Part shown: one piece after another, positions 33,854-41,897 of the stretch
Layout of the letters: each line of letters begins with the position of its first letter
How positions within the stretch are numbered: position 1 is the stretch's first letter
Assembly: GCF_009707955.1 (NCBI RefSeq)
Contig: NZ_WMDQ01000001.1
Location: 186,001-250,000, forward strand
Length of the DNA stretch: 64,000 nt
Direction: 5' to 3'
Origin: Flavobacterium sp. LC2016-13
GTDB taxonomy: Bacteria > Bacteroidota > Bacteroidia > Flavobacteriales > Flavobacteriaceae
Program-made: the position numbers and the translations under genes
Notes under the pieces: model-generated
Databases searched by the model: none
The model's input: the letters and a program-made list of their open reading frames with translations, nothing else
Told to the model about the DNA's origin: nothing

Positions 33854-35083
33854 ATGACACGAGAACATTATATTCCCTTTAATAAGGAATTCTTACTCGA
33901 GCAACAAATAGCAGCTTTCGCCGAAGACCAGAAAAAAGTTGATGATTTTAAAAAATTATTCGATATTATCGAACATTATTATCATTATGAAGCTTTTAAC
34001 CTCAATCGGAATTTAAAACAAAATTATGCGCTTTTTGATCCTGATTTAAGCTTAAAAGAGCGTGAGATATTTGTTGGCAAAAGTGATTTTTCTGTTTTTA
34101 AAGAAACGCTTCTTACGGTTTTAGAACACGGTAATTATCGTCGTGTAGATCAGGAAACTTTAGATAAATCGTTTAAAGACTCTGATTTAATAGGTTTAAA
34201 TCTTTCTATAGATTTTAATGCTTTTAGAGATTATGAGCTGTATGTGCGCGGCAGTCATAAAGCAAAAGAAAAAGTCAAAAAATATATTTTCTGGACAAAA
34301 GAAATAGAGATCGAATATTATGATCGCGTTATGATTTATCTGAATTATAACGAAGCCGATTATCTGAGCGAGAAAAGAGTCAAATTAGGCAAAATGCCAA
34401 TTGATCCGGGAACTATTGCTTTGAAGATTTTTAAACGTGTTCCTAAAAACGATGTCGAAACGATATTTCCAAATGCTATTCCGAGAATGTCCCTAAAAGA
34501 TAAATTATTACTTTGGGTTCCGGGGCTTTTTGGTGGAATTTCACTGTTGAGTGCTAAAGTAATTCCGGCTCTTATAAACATGTATGATGCCTACGAAACG
34601 GGCGAAACGATCGATTTATTAAACAGCAAAACTTCCTTGAATCAAGGTTTAATTGCTTTGGGAATTTTATCTGCTTATTGCTTTCGTCAGTACAATAATT
34701 TTGTAAACAAGAAAATCAGATATTCTAAAATGCTTTCGGATAGTTTGTATTTCAAGAATCTCGGAAACAACAGCGGTGCTTTTTATTCGCTCTTAAATTC
34801 TTCTGAAGAAGAAGTACTAAAGGAAACTATTTTGGCTTATACTTTTTTATATAAAAACAATAATCCGTTAACGGCAGAAGAACTTGATGATCAAATCGAA
34901 ACCTGGTTTAAAACAAAGTTTAATACTGAACTCGATTTTGATGTAAAAGATGCTTTATTAAAGTTAAAAAACATTGGTCTTGGTACAGAAACTAATGGAA
35001 AATGGGAAGTTATTCCGTTAGACAAAGCACTTGTTCAAATTGATGAATTGTGGGATGGCGTTTTTGATTATAATAAGGGATAG
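33854..35083 (+). CDS. TMEM143/DUF3754 family membrane protein
   Basis: 409 residues from the ATG at 33854; the open frame extends 16 codons further to a TTG, but MTREHYIPFNKEFLLEQ is the typical family start. The conserved segments REHYIPF, GKSDFSVFKETLL and IYLNYNEADY match the DUF3754/TMEM143 family. Two membrane helices lie near 230-250 and 275-295 (LWVPGLFGGISLLSAKVIPA and GLIALGILSAYCFRQYNNFV). The C-terminal 100 residues look like a winged-helix or similar small domain. Relatives are found in mitochondria and many bacteria; function is unknown. It is monocistronic, with TATCTTTG at 33782-33789 as a promoter element. Confidence 0.8.
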   Translation: MTREHYIPFNKEFLLEQQIAAFAEDQKKVDDFKKLFDIIEHYYHYEAFNLNRNLKQNYALFDPDLSLKEREIFVGKSDFSVFKETLLTVLEHGNYRRVDQETLDKSFKDSDLIGLNLSIDFNAFRDYELYVRGSHKAKEKVKKYIFWTKEIEIEYYDRVMIYLNYNEADYLSEKRVKLGKMPIDPGTIALKIFKRVPKNDVETIFPNAIPRMSLKDKLLLWVPGLFGGISLLSAKVIPALINMYDAYETGETIDLLNSKTSLNQGLIALGILSAYCFRQYNNFVNKKIRYSKMLSDSLYFKNLGNNSGAFYSLLNSSEEEVLKETILAYTFLYKNNNPLTAEELDDQIETWFKTKFNTELDFDVKDALLKLKNIGLGTETNGKWEVIPLDKALVQIDELWDGVFDYNKG

Positions 35084-35180
35084 CAATATTATTTTTCAAC
35101 GGATTGAATTGCCAATCTGTGTCGAATCCTGCATGTGATTTCTCGTTCCTCGGGATGACACAAACTTTGCGCATAAAAAA

Positions 35181-35207
35181 AGAGGACTAAAAAGTCCTCT
35201 TTTTTTA
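35181..35207. terminator. Bidirectional terminator between DUF3754 and DUF4494 genes
   Basis: AGAGGACT (35181-35188) and AGTCCTCT (35193-35200) form a perfect stem with a 4-nt loop, flanked by an A-run on the left and a T-run on the right. It ends both convergent genes. Confidence 0.9.
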
Positions 35208-35224
35208 TTTTGTGTTGAGATACA

Positions 35225-35779
35225 TTATTCGTTATCTGCTTCTACAAGATCTTCTATGTTTTCGCCCATATCTCCAACAGCCACCAATTCAGGTTTAGAA
35301 CCTTTTAGTGCGTTGAATCTTTCCAGTTGCTCCAGCTCTCCTTCTTCTCCGCTGAAATACGGGAAAACATCCATAATTGGTGATTCTGAAATAGCCGGAA
35401 TAGTATAATCTCCCATAGTGCCTTTCATAACCGAAACCGTGTTATCATACGCTTCTTTTACGTCATTGGCCTGAACTAACAAATACATGTTTGTTTTGCG
35501 TTCTTTACCACTTTCTTCATCAAAAGCGATTAATGAAACTTTCGATTTAAACCAGCGATCTGCATTTTCAAACGGATGAATCTCAGCGTAGTTCGCCACT
35601 TTTATGTTTGTAATTTTAAATTCTTCACTAACATAAGCTGCCATTTCTTCATTAATCCTGCTTTCAGCTTCTGTATACGATATAGCATCTACCAAATAAG
35701 GTTCTGTTGTAACCTTTTGTGCTCCTATATCATCTGTTTTTCTATATTTTACTTTGCATTCGTACCAAACTGCGCTCAT
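35225..35779 (-). CDS. DUF4494 protein
   Basis: 184 residues starting MSAVWYECKVKYRKTDDIG. The family pattern includes KVTTEPYLVDAISYTEAESR, FKITNIKVANYAEIHP and the C-terminal IMDVFPYF. It is a two-domain all-alpha/beta cytoplasmic protein; no enzyme motif is visible. Members are widespread in Bacteroidota and their function is unknown. The acidic tail (GENIEDLVEADNE) is variable. Convergent with the DUF3754 gene and alone in its transcription unit. Confidence 0.85.
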   Translation of the reverse strand: MSAVWYECKVKYRKTDDIGAQKVTTEPYLVDAISYTEAESRINEEMAAYVSEEFKITNIKVANYAEIHPFENADRWFKSKVSLIAFDEESGKERKTNMYLLVQANDVKEAYDNTVSVMKGTMGDYTIPAISESPIMDVFPYFSGEEGELEQLERFNALKGSKPELVAVGDMGENIEDLVEADNE

Positions 35780-36055
35780 CTCTATATTTTTTTAAGGATG
35801 CCAAAGATAGATTTTAAAGAAAATAAAATTGTTAATTCAGAGAAATAGATATTCACAATTTGAGATAAATTTCTATTTCAACCATTATTCTTTTTTTCGG
35901 ATGGAATTTACTTATGATTTAACACAATGCTATTTCAAACTATACTATAAACTCGATATTATTTGATAGATTTGTAAGTATAATCCATTAAAAAAAACAT
36001 TTAATAGATCTATAAAATACCCCAATCTATTTATAAAACTTTAAAAATCAAAAGA

Positions 36056-36757
36056 ATGAAACTTACTAAGTATTTAAGCGGACAAGGTTACGATTTAATC
36101 GAAGGTCCGGCAAGAAGCCATAAACCATTGCAATTATGGGTCAAAAAAACCTTTGATGAAGCACAGCTTTATTATGCGAGTATCGAACACGCTTTTAAAA
36201 GTGATGTTGTTTTAAATGAAATTGAAAATCCGGCATTAAGCGTTGATGCTACTCAAAAAGACGATTATGGTTTTAATATCGGGATTACACTTTTAGAAGA
36301 AATTCTAAAAACACTCGGGCTTGGTACTTTTGAGATTTCTGCGAAAATAAAATCGGGGAAAACAGTAACTATTAGTTATGAAAATTCGATTACAAAAGAA
36401 TATGCTATTGGAAATTTGGAAGAATATTTATTCGATGCTGATTTCCTGCATCCTAATCCATCGCTTTTAAGAAATGCAAACAACAATAATATCCTGCTTA
36501 TCACAGGAACTGTTTTTGCCAAAAATCTTGTCGTGAATATCGAAACTGATTTTACATTAGACGCAAGTTTAATTACGAGCCTGAATGCTGTTGCTGAAGG
36601 TAAACTGGAATTTACAATGAGCAGCCAAAGCAAATTAAAAATGGTTTCGAATGTTGGTATTTATTTTCCAATTGCGGTTAAGGCAAACAGAATAGATTTT
36701 GACAGAAGCCGTTTTCAAAAATTAATATTGGTAACCGATAATATCAATATTTTTTAA
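36056..36757 (+). CDS. Gasdermin-like protein (candidate), possible pore-forming effector
   Basis: 233 residues, no signal peptide. The pattern recalls bacterial gasdermins: an N-terminal KYLSGQGYDLIEGP followed by KPLQLW (residues 5-28), an amphipathic helix (GITLLEEILKTLGLG, 76-90), the segment LEEYLFDADF (121-130), and paired strands ILLITGTVFAKNLVVNIET and GKLEFTMSSQSKLKMV of a beta-hairpin kind. In the family cleavage of a short C-terminus frees a membrane pore that kills infected cells. Two expected things are missing: no Cys near the N-terminus for acylation and no adjacent protease gene. The family call is from memory of the pattern and needs structural proof. The gene is monocistronic and followed by a perfect 18-bp palindrome. 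Confidence 0.45.
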   Translation: MKLTKYLSGQGYDLIEGPARSHKPLQLWVKKTFDEAQLYYASIEHAFKSDVVLNEIENPALSVDATQKDDYGFNIGITLLEEILKTLGLGTFEISAKIKSGKTVTISYENSITKEYAIGNLEEYLFDADFLHPNPSLLRNANNNNILLITGTVFAKNLVVNIETDFTLDASLITSLNAVAEGKLEFTMSSQSKLKMVSNVGIYFPIAVKANRIDFDRSRFQKLILVTDNINIF

Positions 36758-36769
36758 GGTTATGAGTTT

Positions 36770-36810
36770 TGTAAATTTTTCTGAGTTAAACAAACTCAGA
36801 AAAATTTACA
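36770..36810. repeat. Perfect 18-bp inverted repeat between the gasdermin-like and Mpo1-like genes
   Basis: TGTAAATTTTTCTGAGTT (36770-36787) and its exact complement (36793-36810) enclose AAACA. It follows the stop codon of the upstream gene by 12 bp and touches a -7 box TAGCTTTG (36811-36818) of the downstream gene. It can act as a terminator hairpin for the first gene, as an operator for the second, or both; no T-run follows. Confidence 0.7.
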
Positions 36811-36850
36811 TAGCTTTGTTATTCTATCTAACCCAACTAAACCAAAAAAA

Positions 36851-37324
36851 ATGAGAACATTAGAACAATGGTTTGATGAATACGCTGTTAGTCATCAAAA
36901 CCCAACAAACAAGGCGATACATTATATATGTGTTCCGGCAATTTACTTTTCTATTGTAGGTTTATTAATGAGTATCCCGAGTGGTATTATTGCCAATACA
37001 TTACAACTCAATACGCCAATTATAGAAAATTGGGCAGTTGTGGTTTTGCTTTTTGTGCTTGTTTTCTACATTCGATTATCGGTTGTTATGGCAATTAAGA
37101 TTGCTGTTTTATCTGCAATTTGTCTTGTTGTTAATTATTACATTGGTCAAATTGTTCCGTTATGGGCTTTTTCTATTGGTGTTTTTGTTATTGCCTGGAT
37201 TGGACAATTCTACGGACATAATATTGAAGGCAAAAAGCCTTCGTTCTTAAAAGATCTTCAGTTTTTAATGATTGGTCCGGCGTGGGTTGTAGAGAATTTG
37301 TTTTCCGGGAAGAAGGGAATATAA
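36851..37324 (+). CDS. Mpo1-like (DUF962) membrane protein
   Basis: 157 residues. The DUF962 hallmarks are present: the N-terminal FDEYAVSHQNPTNKAIHYIC with its His residues, the central IAWIGQFYGHNIEGKKPSFL, and the ending LQFLMIGPAWVVENLF. Four to five membrane helices. Yeast Mpo1, the family reference, is an iron-dependent dioxygenase that shortens 2-hydroxy fatty acids, and the His residues here are the matching ligands. In bacteria the substrate is not known. It has its own -7 box at 36811-36818, abutting the palindrome. Confidence 0.9.
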   Translation: MRTLEQWFDEYAVSHQNPTNKAIHYICVPAIYFSIVGLLMSIPSGIIANTLQLNTPIIENWAVVVLLFVLVFYIRLSVVMAIKIAVLSAICLVVNYYIGQIVPLWAFSIGVFVIAWIGQFYGHNIEGKKPSFLKDLQFLMIGPAWVVENLFSGKKGI

Positions 37325-37333
37325 CTCTTTTCT

Positions 37334-37376
37334 CTAAGATTTGTCATTTCTCCTCCATCGAAATGACAAATCTTAG
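37334..37376. repeat. Perfect 16-bp inverted repeat after the Mpo1-like gene
   Basis: CTAAGATTTGTCATTT (37334-37349) and AAATGACAAATCTTAG (37361-37376) pair perfectly around an 11-nt loop. It starts 9 bp after the Mpo1-like stop codon. There is no T-run. It resembles the common flavobacterial intergenic palindromes with ATTTGTCATTTC and may double as a terminator. Confidence 0.6.
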
Positions 37377-37401
37377 GGTTTATTTATTGAAATCAATAGT
37401 T

Positions 37402-38148
37402 ATGAAAATAGATAATAAAGAAATCCAAATTGAACGTGATGATATCTTTACTTATAGAAGAATCAGGCGCTCGATTGGCTATTTAGGAATAAGTCTGCCT
37501 TTTCTTTTAGTTGGGTTTTCTTTTATTGCTATTTTCAAAACGCAGCTTCAGCCCTCAATAAGCGATTATTATTATACTAATCTTCGGGAAATTTTTACCG
37601 GAACTTTATGTGCGGTAGGATTATTTTTGATTTGCTATAAAGGCAACAGCAATGCTTCTTTATTTAAAAATGATGGTGTATTAACCAATATTGCCGGAAT
37701 TATGGCAATTGGTGTAGCGTTCGTCCCGATGAATCCGGATGATTTTGCTATTAAAATATATACGCTCTTTCCGTATCCTGAAAAATGGTTCGGATGGCTT
37801 CATTACACTTTTGCCGCTTTATTATTTTTAATTATGGCATTACTCTCCATTAACGTTTTTACCATTGGTCAAAAAAATGAAACAAGAGACCCGAAAAGCA
37901 TTTTAAACGAAAACAATATTTATAGAGTTTGCGGTTATTCGATATTGGTTTTTGTTGTTATGGTTCCCATTTCTGAAACTTTTAAATTGTTTCCGTATTC
38001 GACTTTGGTTTTTGAGGCATTGGCACTTTTTGCTTTCGGAATTGCGTGGTTAATTAAAGGTCGTGCTTTGGGCGATAAGGGAGAAATTGGGCGAAAATTA
38101 TATCAGGAAAACAATCCTGTTGATACTGAAAAAATATTTGAAGAATAA
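37402..38148 (+). CDS. Six-helix membrane protein of unknown function
   Basis: 248 residues from the ATG at 37402. The frame can be opened to a GTG at 37282, but that would overlap the preceding gene and the palindrome. About six membrane helices: the first is IGYLGISLPFLLVGFSFIAI, others include EIFTGTLCAVGLFLICYKG, FAALLFLIMALLSINVF and STLVFEALALFAFGIAWLI. Between helices one and two lies an exposed SISDYYYTNLRE. N- and C-termini are cytoplasmic and charged. I do not recognise the family with certainty; a DUF998-like protein is possible. No linked gene. Confidence 0.65.
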   Translation: MKIDNKEIQIERDDIFTYRRIRRSIGYLGISLPFLLVGFSFIAIFKTQLQPSISDYYYTNLREIFTGTLCAVGLFLICYKGNSNASLFKNDGVLTNIAGIMAIGVAFVPMNPDDFAIKIYTLFPYPEKWFGWLHYTFAALLFLIMALLSINVFTIGQKNETRDPKSILNENNIYRVCGYSILVFVVMVPISETFKLFPYSTLVFEALALFAFGIAWLIKGRALGDKGEIGRKLYQENNPVDTEKIFEE

Positions 38149-38228
38149 GGTGATTTTAGAAAAAACTGAATGAAACATCACTTAACTACTTCAATTATAA
38201 ATGATTATTAATTTAAATTTTATTAATT

Positions 38229-38909
38229 ATGAAAGTAACTTATTATGGACATTCTTGTTTTTCGGTTTATGCTAATGGAAAACACTTACTCTTTGATCCT
38301 TTTATTACGCCAAATGAATTAGCAAAAGATGTTGATATTGATGCTATTAAAGCTGATTATATTTTTATTTCGCATGCACATTATGATCATATTTTTGATG
38401 TAGAACGCATTGCAAAGAATACCGGAGCGAAGGTTCTTGGGAATTTCGAAATCTATAACTGGCTTTTAAAAAACGGAATCGAAAATGCACATCCTATTAA
38501 TCCAGGTGGAAAATATGATTTTGATTTCGGATCTGTAAAATGTGTTATTGCACAACATCCGAGTAGTTTTATGGATGGATCTTATGGCGGAATTGCTTGT
38601 GGTTTTGTATTAACAACTGTTGACGGAAATTTTTACTACAGCGGAGATACGGCCTTGACTTTAGACATGCAATTGATTCCAAAATTTACGAAACTTGATT
38701 TTGCTGTTTTCCCAATTGGCGACGGACTTACGATGGGAATTGAAGAGGCAATTGAAGCTTCTAAATTAGTTGGGGTTACTAAAATATTAGGGGTTCATTA
38801 TGACACTTTTGGTTTCATTATTATGGACCATCAAAAAGCTGATGAGGGTTTTAAAAATGCAAATCTGAATCTTTATCTACCAAAAATTGATAGTACAATC
38901 GAGTTATAA
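38229..38909 (+). CDS. Metallo-beta-lactamase-fold metal-dependent hydrolase (UPF0173/UlaG-like)
   Basis: 226 residues. It starts with MKVTYYGHSCFSVYANGKHL and has the metal motif HxHxDH in ISHAHYDHIFD, followed by metal or structural residues in AQHPSSFMDG, YYSGDTALT and GVHYDTFGF. This set is that of the UPF0173 group, which includes the UlaG lactonase, though L-ascorbate genes are absent here. It is cytoplasmic and probably hydrolyses a cyclic or phosphorylated metabolite. Monocistronic by spacing. Confidence 0.9.
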   Translation: MKVTYYGHSCFSVYANGKHLLFDPFITPNELAKDVDIDAIKADYIFISHAHYDHIFDVERIAKNTGAKVLGNFEIYNWLLKNGIENAHPINPGGKYDFDFGSVKCVIAQHPSSFMDGSYGGIACGFVLTTVDGNFYYSGDTALTLDMQLIPKFTKLDFAVFPIGDGLTMGIEEAIEASKLVGVTKILGVHYDTFGFIIMDHQKADEGFKNANLNLYLPKIDSTIEL

Positions 38910-39006
38910 TTTTATTACTTGTTGGTTGATTTTGCCGTAAAAAACTGATAAAAAATATTATATTAGCCCAACAGAAAAATCAAACCTTAAAACAAACAGC
39001 TCCTTA

Positions 39007-39429
39007 ATGAAAGAAAAAATCCTGAACTCAAAATTGATCTTATTAATTCCGGCATATTGGGCTTGTTTGTTTGACGAAATTATTACAATTATAAATCAAT
39101 CTGATCAATATTGGAAAGGTGATTTAAGCAAAGCAAATGAAGGAAATCCTATTGGAGCATTTGTGATGGCACATCATACTTCCGGATTATTTATAATTAG
39201 TGCGTTATGGCTTGTATTAATTGGAATTATTGGCCATTATTTATCAGGTAAAAAACTGAAAATTTTTGCTCTCTTTGTTTTAATTGTTCATTCTTTTGGA
39301 GCATCAAGTTGGTTAAGCCAATTTTATAGTTTTTGGTACATGATCATTTTCATCTTTATTAATTCTATACTTTTTATTGAAGTTGACAGTATTTATGAAA
39401 GAAGAAAATTTGAGAAAATAAGAATTTAA
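39007..39429 (+). CDS. Small membrane protein of unknown function
   Basis: 140 residues with three or four membrane helices (LILLIPAYWACLFDEIITII, ISALWLVLIGIIGHYL, IFALFVLIVHSFGASSWL, WYMIIFIFINSILFI). A conserved-looking GDLSKANEGNP loop carries Asp and Asn after the first helix and may be extracytoplasmic. No family recognised. It lies 97 bp after the hydrolase gene and convergent with a response regulator gene. There is no hint of function from context. Confidence 0.6.
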   Translation: MKEKILNSKLILLIPAYWACLFDEIITIINQSDQYWKGDLSKANEGNPIGAFVMAHHTSGLFIISALWLVLIGIIGHYLSGKKLKIFALFVLIVHSFGASSWLSQFYSFWYMIIFIFINSILFIEVDSIYERRKFEKIRI

Positions 39430-39452
39430 AAGACAGTAATTAATCTCAGATT

Positions 39453-40148
39453 TCAGATCAGTTTATGTCTGATTTCTTTGTATTTAGAACGGCCTACAGG
39501 CAACATTTCACCATTTTTAAGTAACATGCTGTATTTTCCACCAGGTTCTACAACAAGTTTGTCTGCTTCGTTCCAACAAAGAATAAAAGATTTATGTATT
39601 CTTTCGAATGTCAGAGGAAGCAATTTTTCTAACGATTCTAACGTTTTATCATGCAGTTCAATACGTCCATCTGACAGATGCAATTCAGTATAAATTCCCG
39701 CGCCTTTGATGTATTGAATGTCTTTAATGCTTACGAGTTTAATGGCTTTTCCTTTTTTTACCGCCAAATACTGAATATCACGACCTGATTCTTTTGTTGG
39801 CGTTGTGAAACGCGTAAAAGCCTGCGCGAGCCTGATTTCATCAAATGGTTTGGGTACAAAATCGAGCACTCCGTAATTAAATGCTGTAATTGCTTTATCA
39901 GTATAAGCCGAAATAATAATGGTTTGAAATGACTTGGCAACAAAAGTTTTCAGGATATCAAATCCGTCTTCGCCATTCAGATTTAAGTCCAGCAAAAGCA
40001 AATCGATCGATTGTTGCCCGATAGCATTCAATCCATTTTCAAGTGAATCACAAAGCAAAATTTGCACATCTTTATCGAAAAAATCGCGCGTCATTCTTTC
40101 GATACGTTTGGCTATTCGGGCTTCGTCTTCAATAATCAGAATCTTCAT
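39453..40148 (-). CDS. LytTR family response regulator
   Basis: 231 residues. Receiver domain 1-120 with Asp54 in LLLDLNLNGEDG, the acidic pocket IEDEA, and Lys in VPKPFDE. The LytTR domain covers about 130-230 (YIKGAGIYTELHLSDGRIEL, IHKSFILCWNEADKLV, PVGRSKYKEIRHKLI). It overlaps the kinase gene upstream by 4 bp (kinase stop in its start), so it is translationally coupled. The TonB-dependent receptor gene divergent from the kinase is the likeliest nearby target. Confidence 0.95.
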   Translation of the reverse strand: MKILIIEDEARIAKRIERMTRDFFDKDVQILLCDSLENGLNAIGQQSIDLLLLDLNLNGEDGFDILKTFVAKSFQTIIISAYTDKAITAFNYGVLDFVPKPFDEIRLAQAFTRFTTPTKESGRDIQYLAVKKGKAIKLVSIKDIQYIKGAGIYTELHLSDGRIELHDKTLESLEKLLPLTFERIHKSFILCWNEADKLVVEPGGKYSMLLKNGEMLPVGRSKYKEIRHKLI

Positions 40149-41788
40149 TTTTTATTAAAAATTTTAATTGTTGTTAGCCAGCCTTCTTCTACCGCACAGG
40201 ATTCAAAATGCCAATTATTGCCGTAACTTTCATTTAATCTGGCTTTGATGTATTTAAAACCTGTTCCGTTACTTTTGTCTTTCTTTGTTTTTCTGTTTTT
40301 TGCAGAAGTTAGCAGCGTATATTGTTTATCATTTTCTTCTTTAATAAAACTTAAAGTAAATTCGATACAGCCTTGCTTAGGTGGCAAGCTGTGTGTAATT
40401 CCGTTTTCTATAATAGTATGAATAATAGCGGGCGGAATGGTTTCATTTTCATCAATATTATTTTCTTTCCAATCATAACAAACCTCTTTACGAAAAGACA
40501 TTACCTGCAGGTGTTTTTGGCATAATTCTATTTCTTGCCTGACAGGAATAAGGGTATCTTCGGCAATGGCGTTCATAATATCAAATTCGTCTGCCAGTGC
40601 GCGAATAAATACAACTCCTTGCTGCGGTGATTCTTCAATCCAATCAATCAATGAAGTTAGCGTATTACGAAGAAAATGCGGTTGGATATTTTTCTTAACC
40701 AATTCAAGCTGCAATCTTGACGATAATAACAAAGATGCGTTATGAGCTTCTTCAATAGCTTTAGCCCGAATTGTATGCAAATAGAGCATAGAAAGTACAA
40801 TAATGGTAAATGTCATAAACAATCCAAAATCATAAACCAAATAGTAATTCACTACTGCACTAAAAAATAAGCCAGTCATTACAATTAGTCCGCCTTTAAT
40901 TTTTCTAAATACTGCATTGCTTGCAATCACAACAGAAGCAAGCCACATAGCATAACTAAAACGCATGGCTGTAATATCATAATGATGGTAATTAAGAATA
41001 TAAATCGCAATAAGTTTACTAAATAAAAGCAGCAAAAACAGTCGTTTTTTCTCAAAACCAAACTGCAGCATAAAATATAAGGGAATCAATAGTGAAATTG
41101 CAAAAGTGAGCCAACCAACGATTTCCAGTCGAACATAAAATTTAGTATACGGAATCTTGATGTAAAACTTGACGTATTCTATAATTAGCAAACTGAAGAA
41201 AAGTAAACAGATTATCCCAAAAAGCAATACTGTTATTTCCTGGCGACTACTGTTGATATAGAGAAAAAAATAATAGATAGCGGCAATTAAAAATGCTCCC
41301 GCCATGAGATTCATAAAAGACATGATAATGAGTGGGATGCGAATAAGTTGAAGGTAGCTTTCGAGCTTTACATCAATTCCCCGATGCTCTTCTCTTAGTG
41401 AGGTTTGTGTTCCGATTACGGTGACAACATGTTTACCTATAGTAGCTAATTTTTCTGGTACCTGATAATAAGTTGTTTCGGTTCCTGCCACTTCTGCCTG
41501 ACCTGATTTAGCCATTTGCCCATTGCTGCCTACTAAAATGCCATCCCAATAAACATCAAAAGCTCCAAAACCATTAATTTGCATGCCCAATGGTTGAGCC
41601 TTATTATCACGTTTGAGCAACTTTAAATCAATCCGAGCCTGAAAAATCGAATGATTTGTTGTTCCCAGATAATTTTGAGGGACTCCATTACTATCATAGT
41701 AACTTGGATCTGATTCTAGGTAATCTACATCATTTTTGCATGATGTAAATACGAGCAGAAAGGCGATAAAAAGTACAAAACGATACAT
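40145..41788 (-). CDS. Sensor histidine kinase with lipoprotein-like N-terminus and 7TM-type membrane region
   Basis: 547 residues from the ATG at 41788. The N-terminus MYRFVLFIAFLLVFTSCKND has a lipobox-like LVFTSC with Cys17, so the sensor part may be lipid-anchored. Residues 20-150 form an exposed sensor domain (YWDGILVGSNGQMAKSG). Next come six or seven membrane helices (about 160-350) like 7TMR-DISM sensors. The kinase core has the LytS-type phosphoacceptor KKNIQPHFLRNTL and N-box HTIIENGITHS. It overlaps its LytTR regulator by 4 bp. A lipoprotein anchor followed by multiple helices is unusual; the Cys may simply be fortuitous. Confidence 0.88.
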   Translation of the reverse strand: MYRFVLFIAFLLVFTSCKNDVDYLESDPSYYDSNGVPQNYLGTTNHSIFQARIDLKLLKRDNKAQPLGMQINGFGAFDVYWDGILVGSNGQMAKSGQAEVAGTETTYYQVPEKLATIGKHVVTVIGTQTSLREEHRGIDVKLESYLQLIRIPLIIMSFMNLMAGAFLIAAIYYFFLYINSSRQEITVLLFGIICLLFFSLLIIEYVKFYIKIPYTKFYVRLEIVGWLTFAISLLIPLYFMLQFGFEKKRLFLLLLFSKLIAIYILNYHHYDITAMRFSYAMWLASVVIASNAVFRKIKGGLIVMTGLFFSAVVNYYLVYDFGLFMTFTIIVLSMLYLHTIRAKAIEEAHNASLLLSSRLQLELVKKNIQPHFLRNTLTSLIDWIEESPQQGVVFIRALADEFDIMNAIAEDTLIPVRQEIELCQKHLQVMSFRKEVCYDWKENNIDENETIPPAIIHTIIENGITHSLPPKQGCIEFTLSFIKEENDKQYTLLTSAKNRKTKKDKSNGTGFKYIKARLNESYGNNWHFESCAVEEGWLTTIKIFNKK

Positions 41789-41897
41789 GAGATAAAGATA
41801 ATATAAATATCGAATGGAGAAATGCATTTCAAAAGCTCATCGAGCCGTTGACATGTTTTAAAAGATACCATTTTATTTTATCTGCTAATCTTGCAGT

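Noticed and set aside
37282..37401. Forty-codon N-terminal extension of the six-helix membrane protein from a GTG
   Set aside because: It overlaps the end of the Mpo1-like gene and reads through a 16-bp palindrome; the ATG at 37402 gives a normal membrane-protein start.
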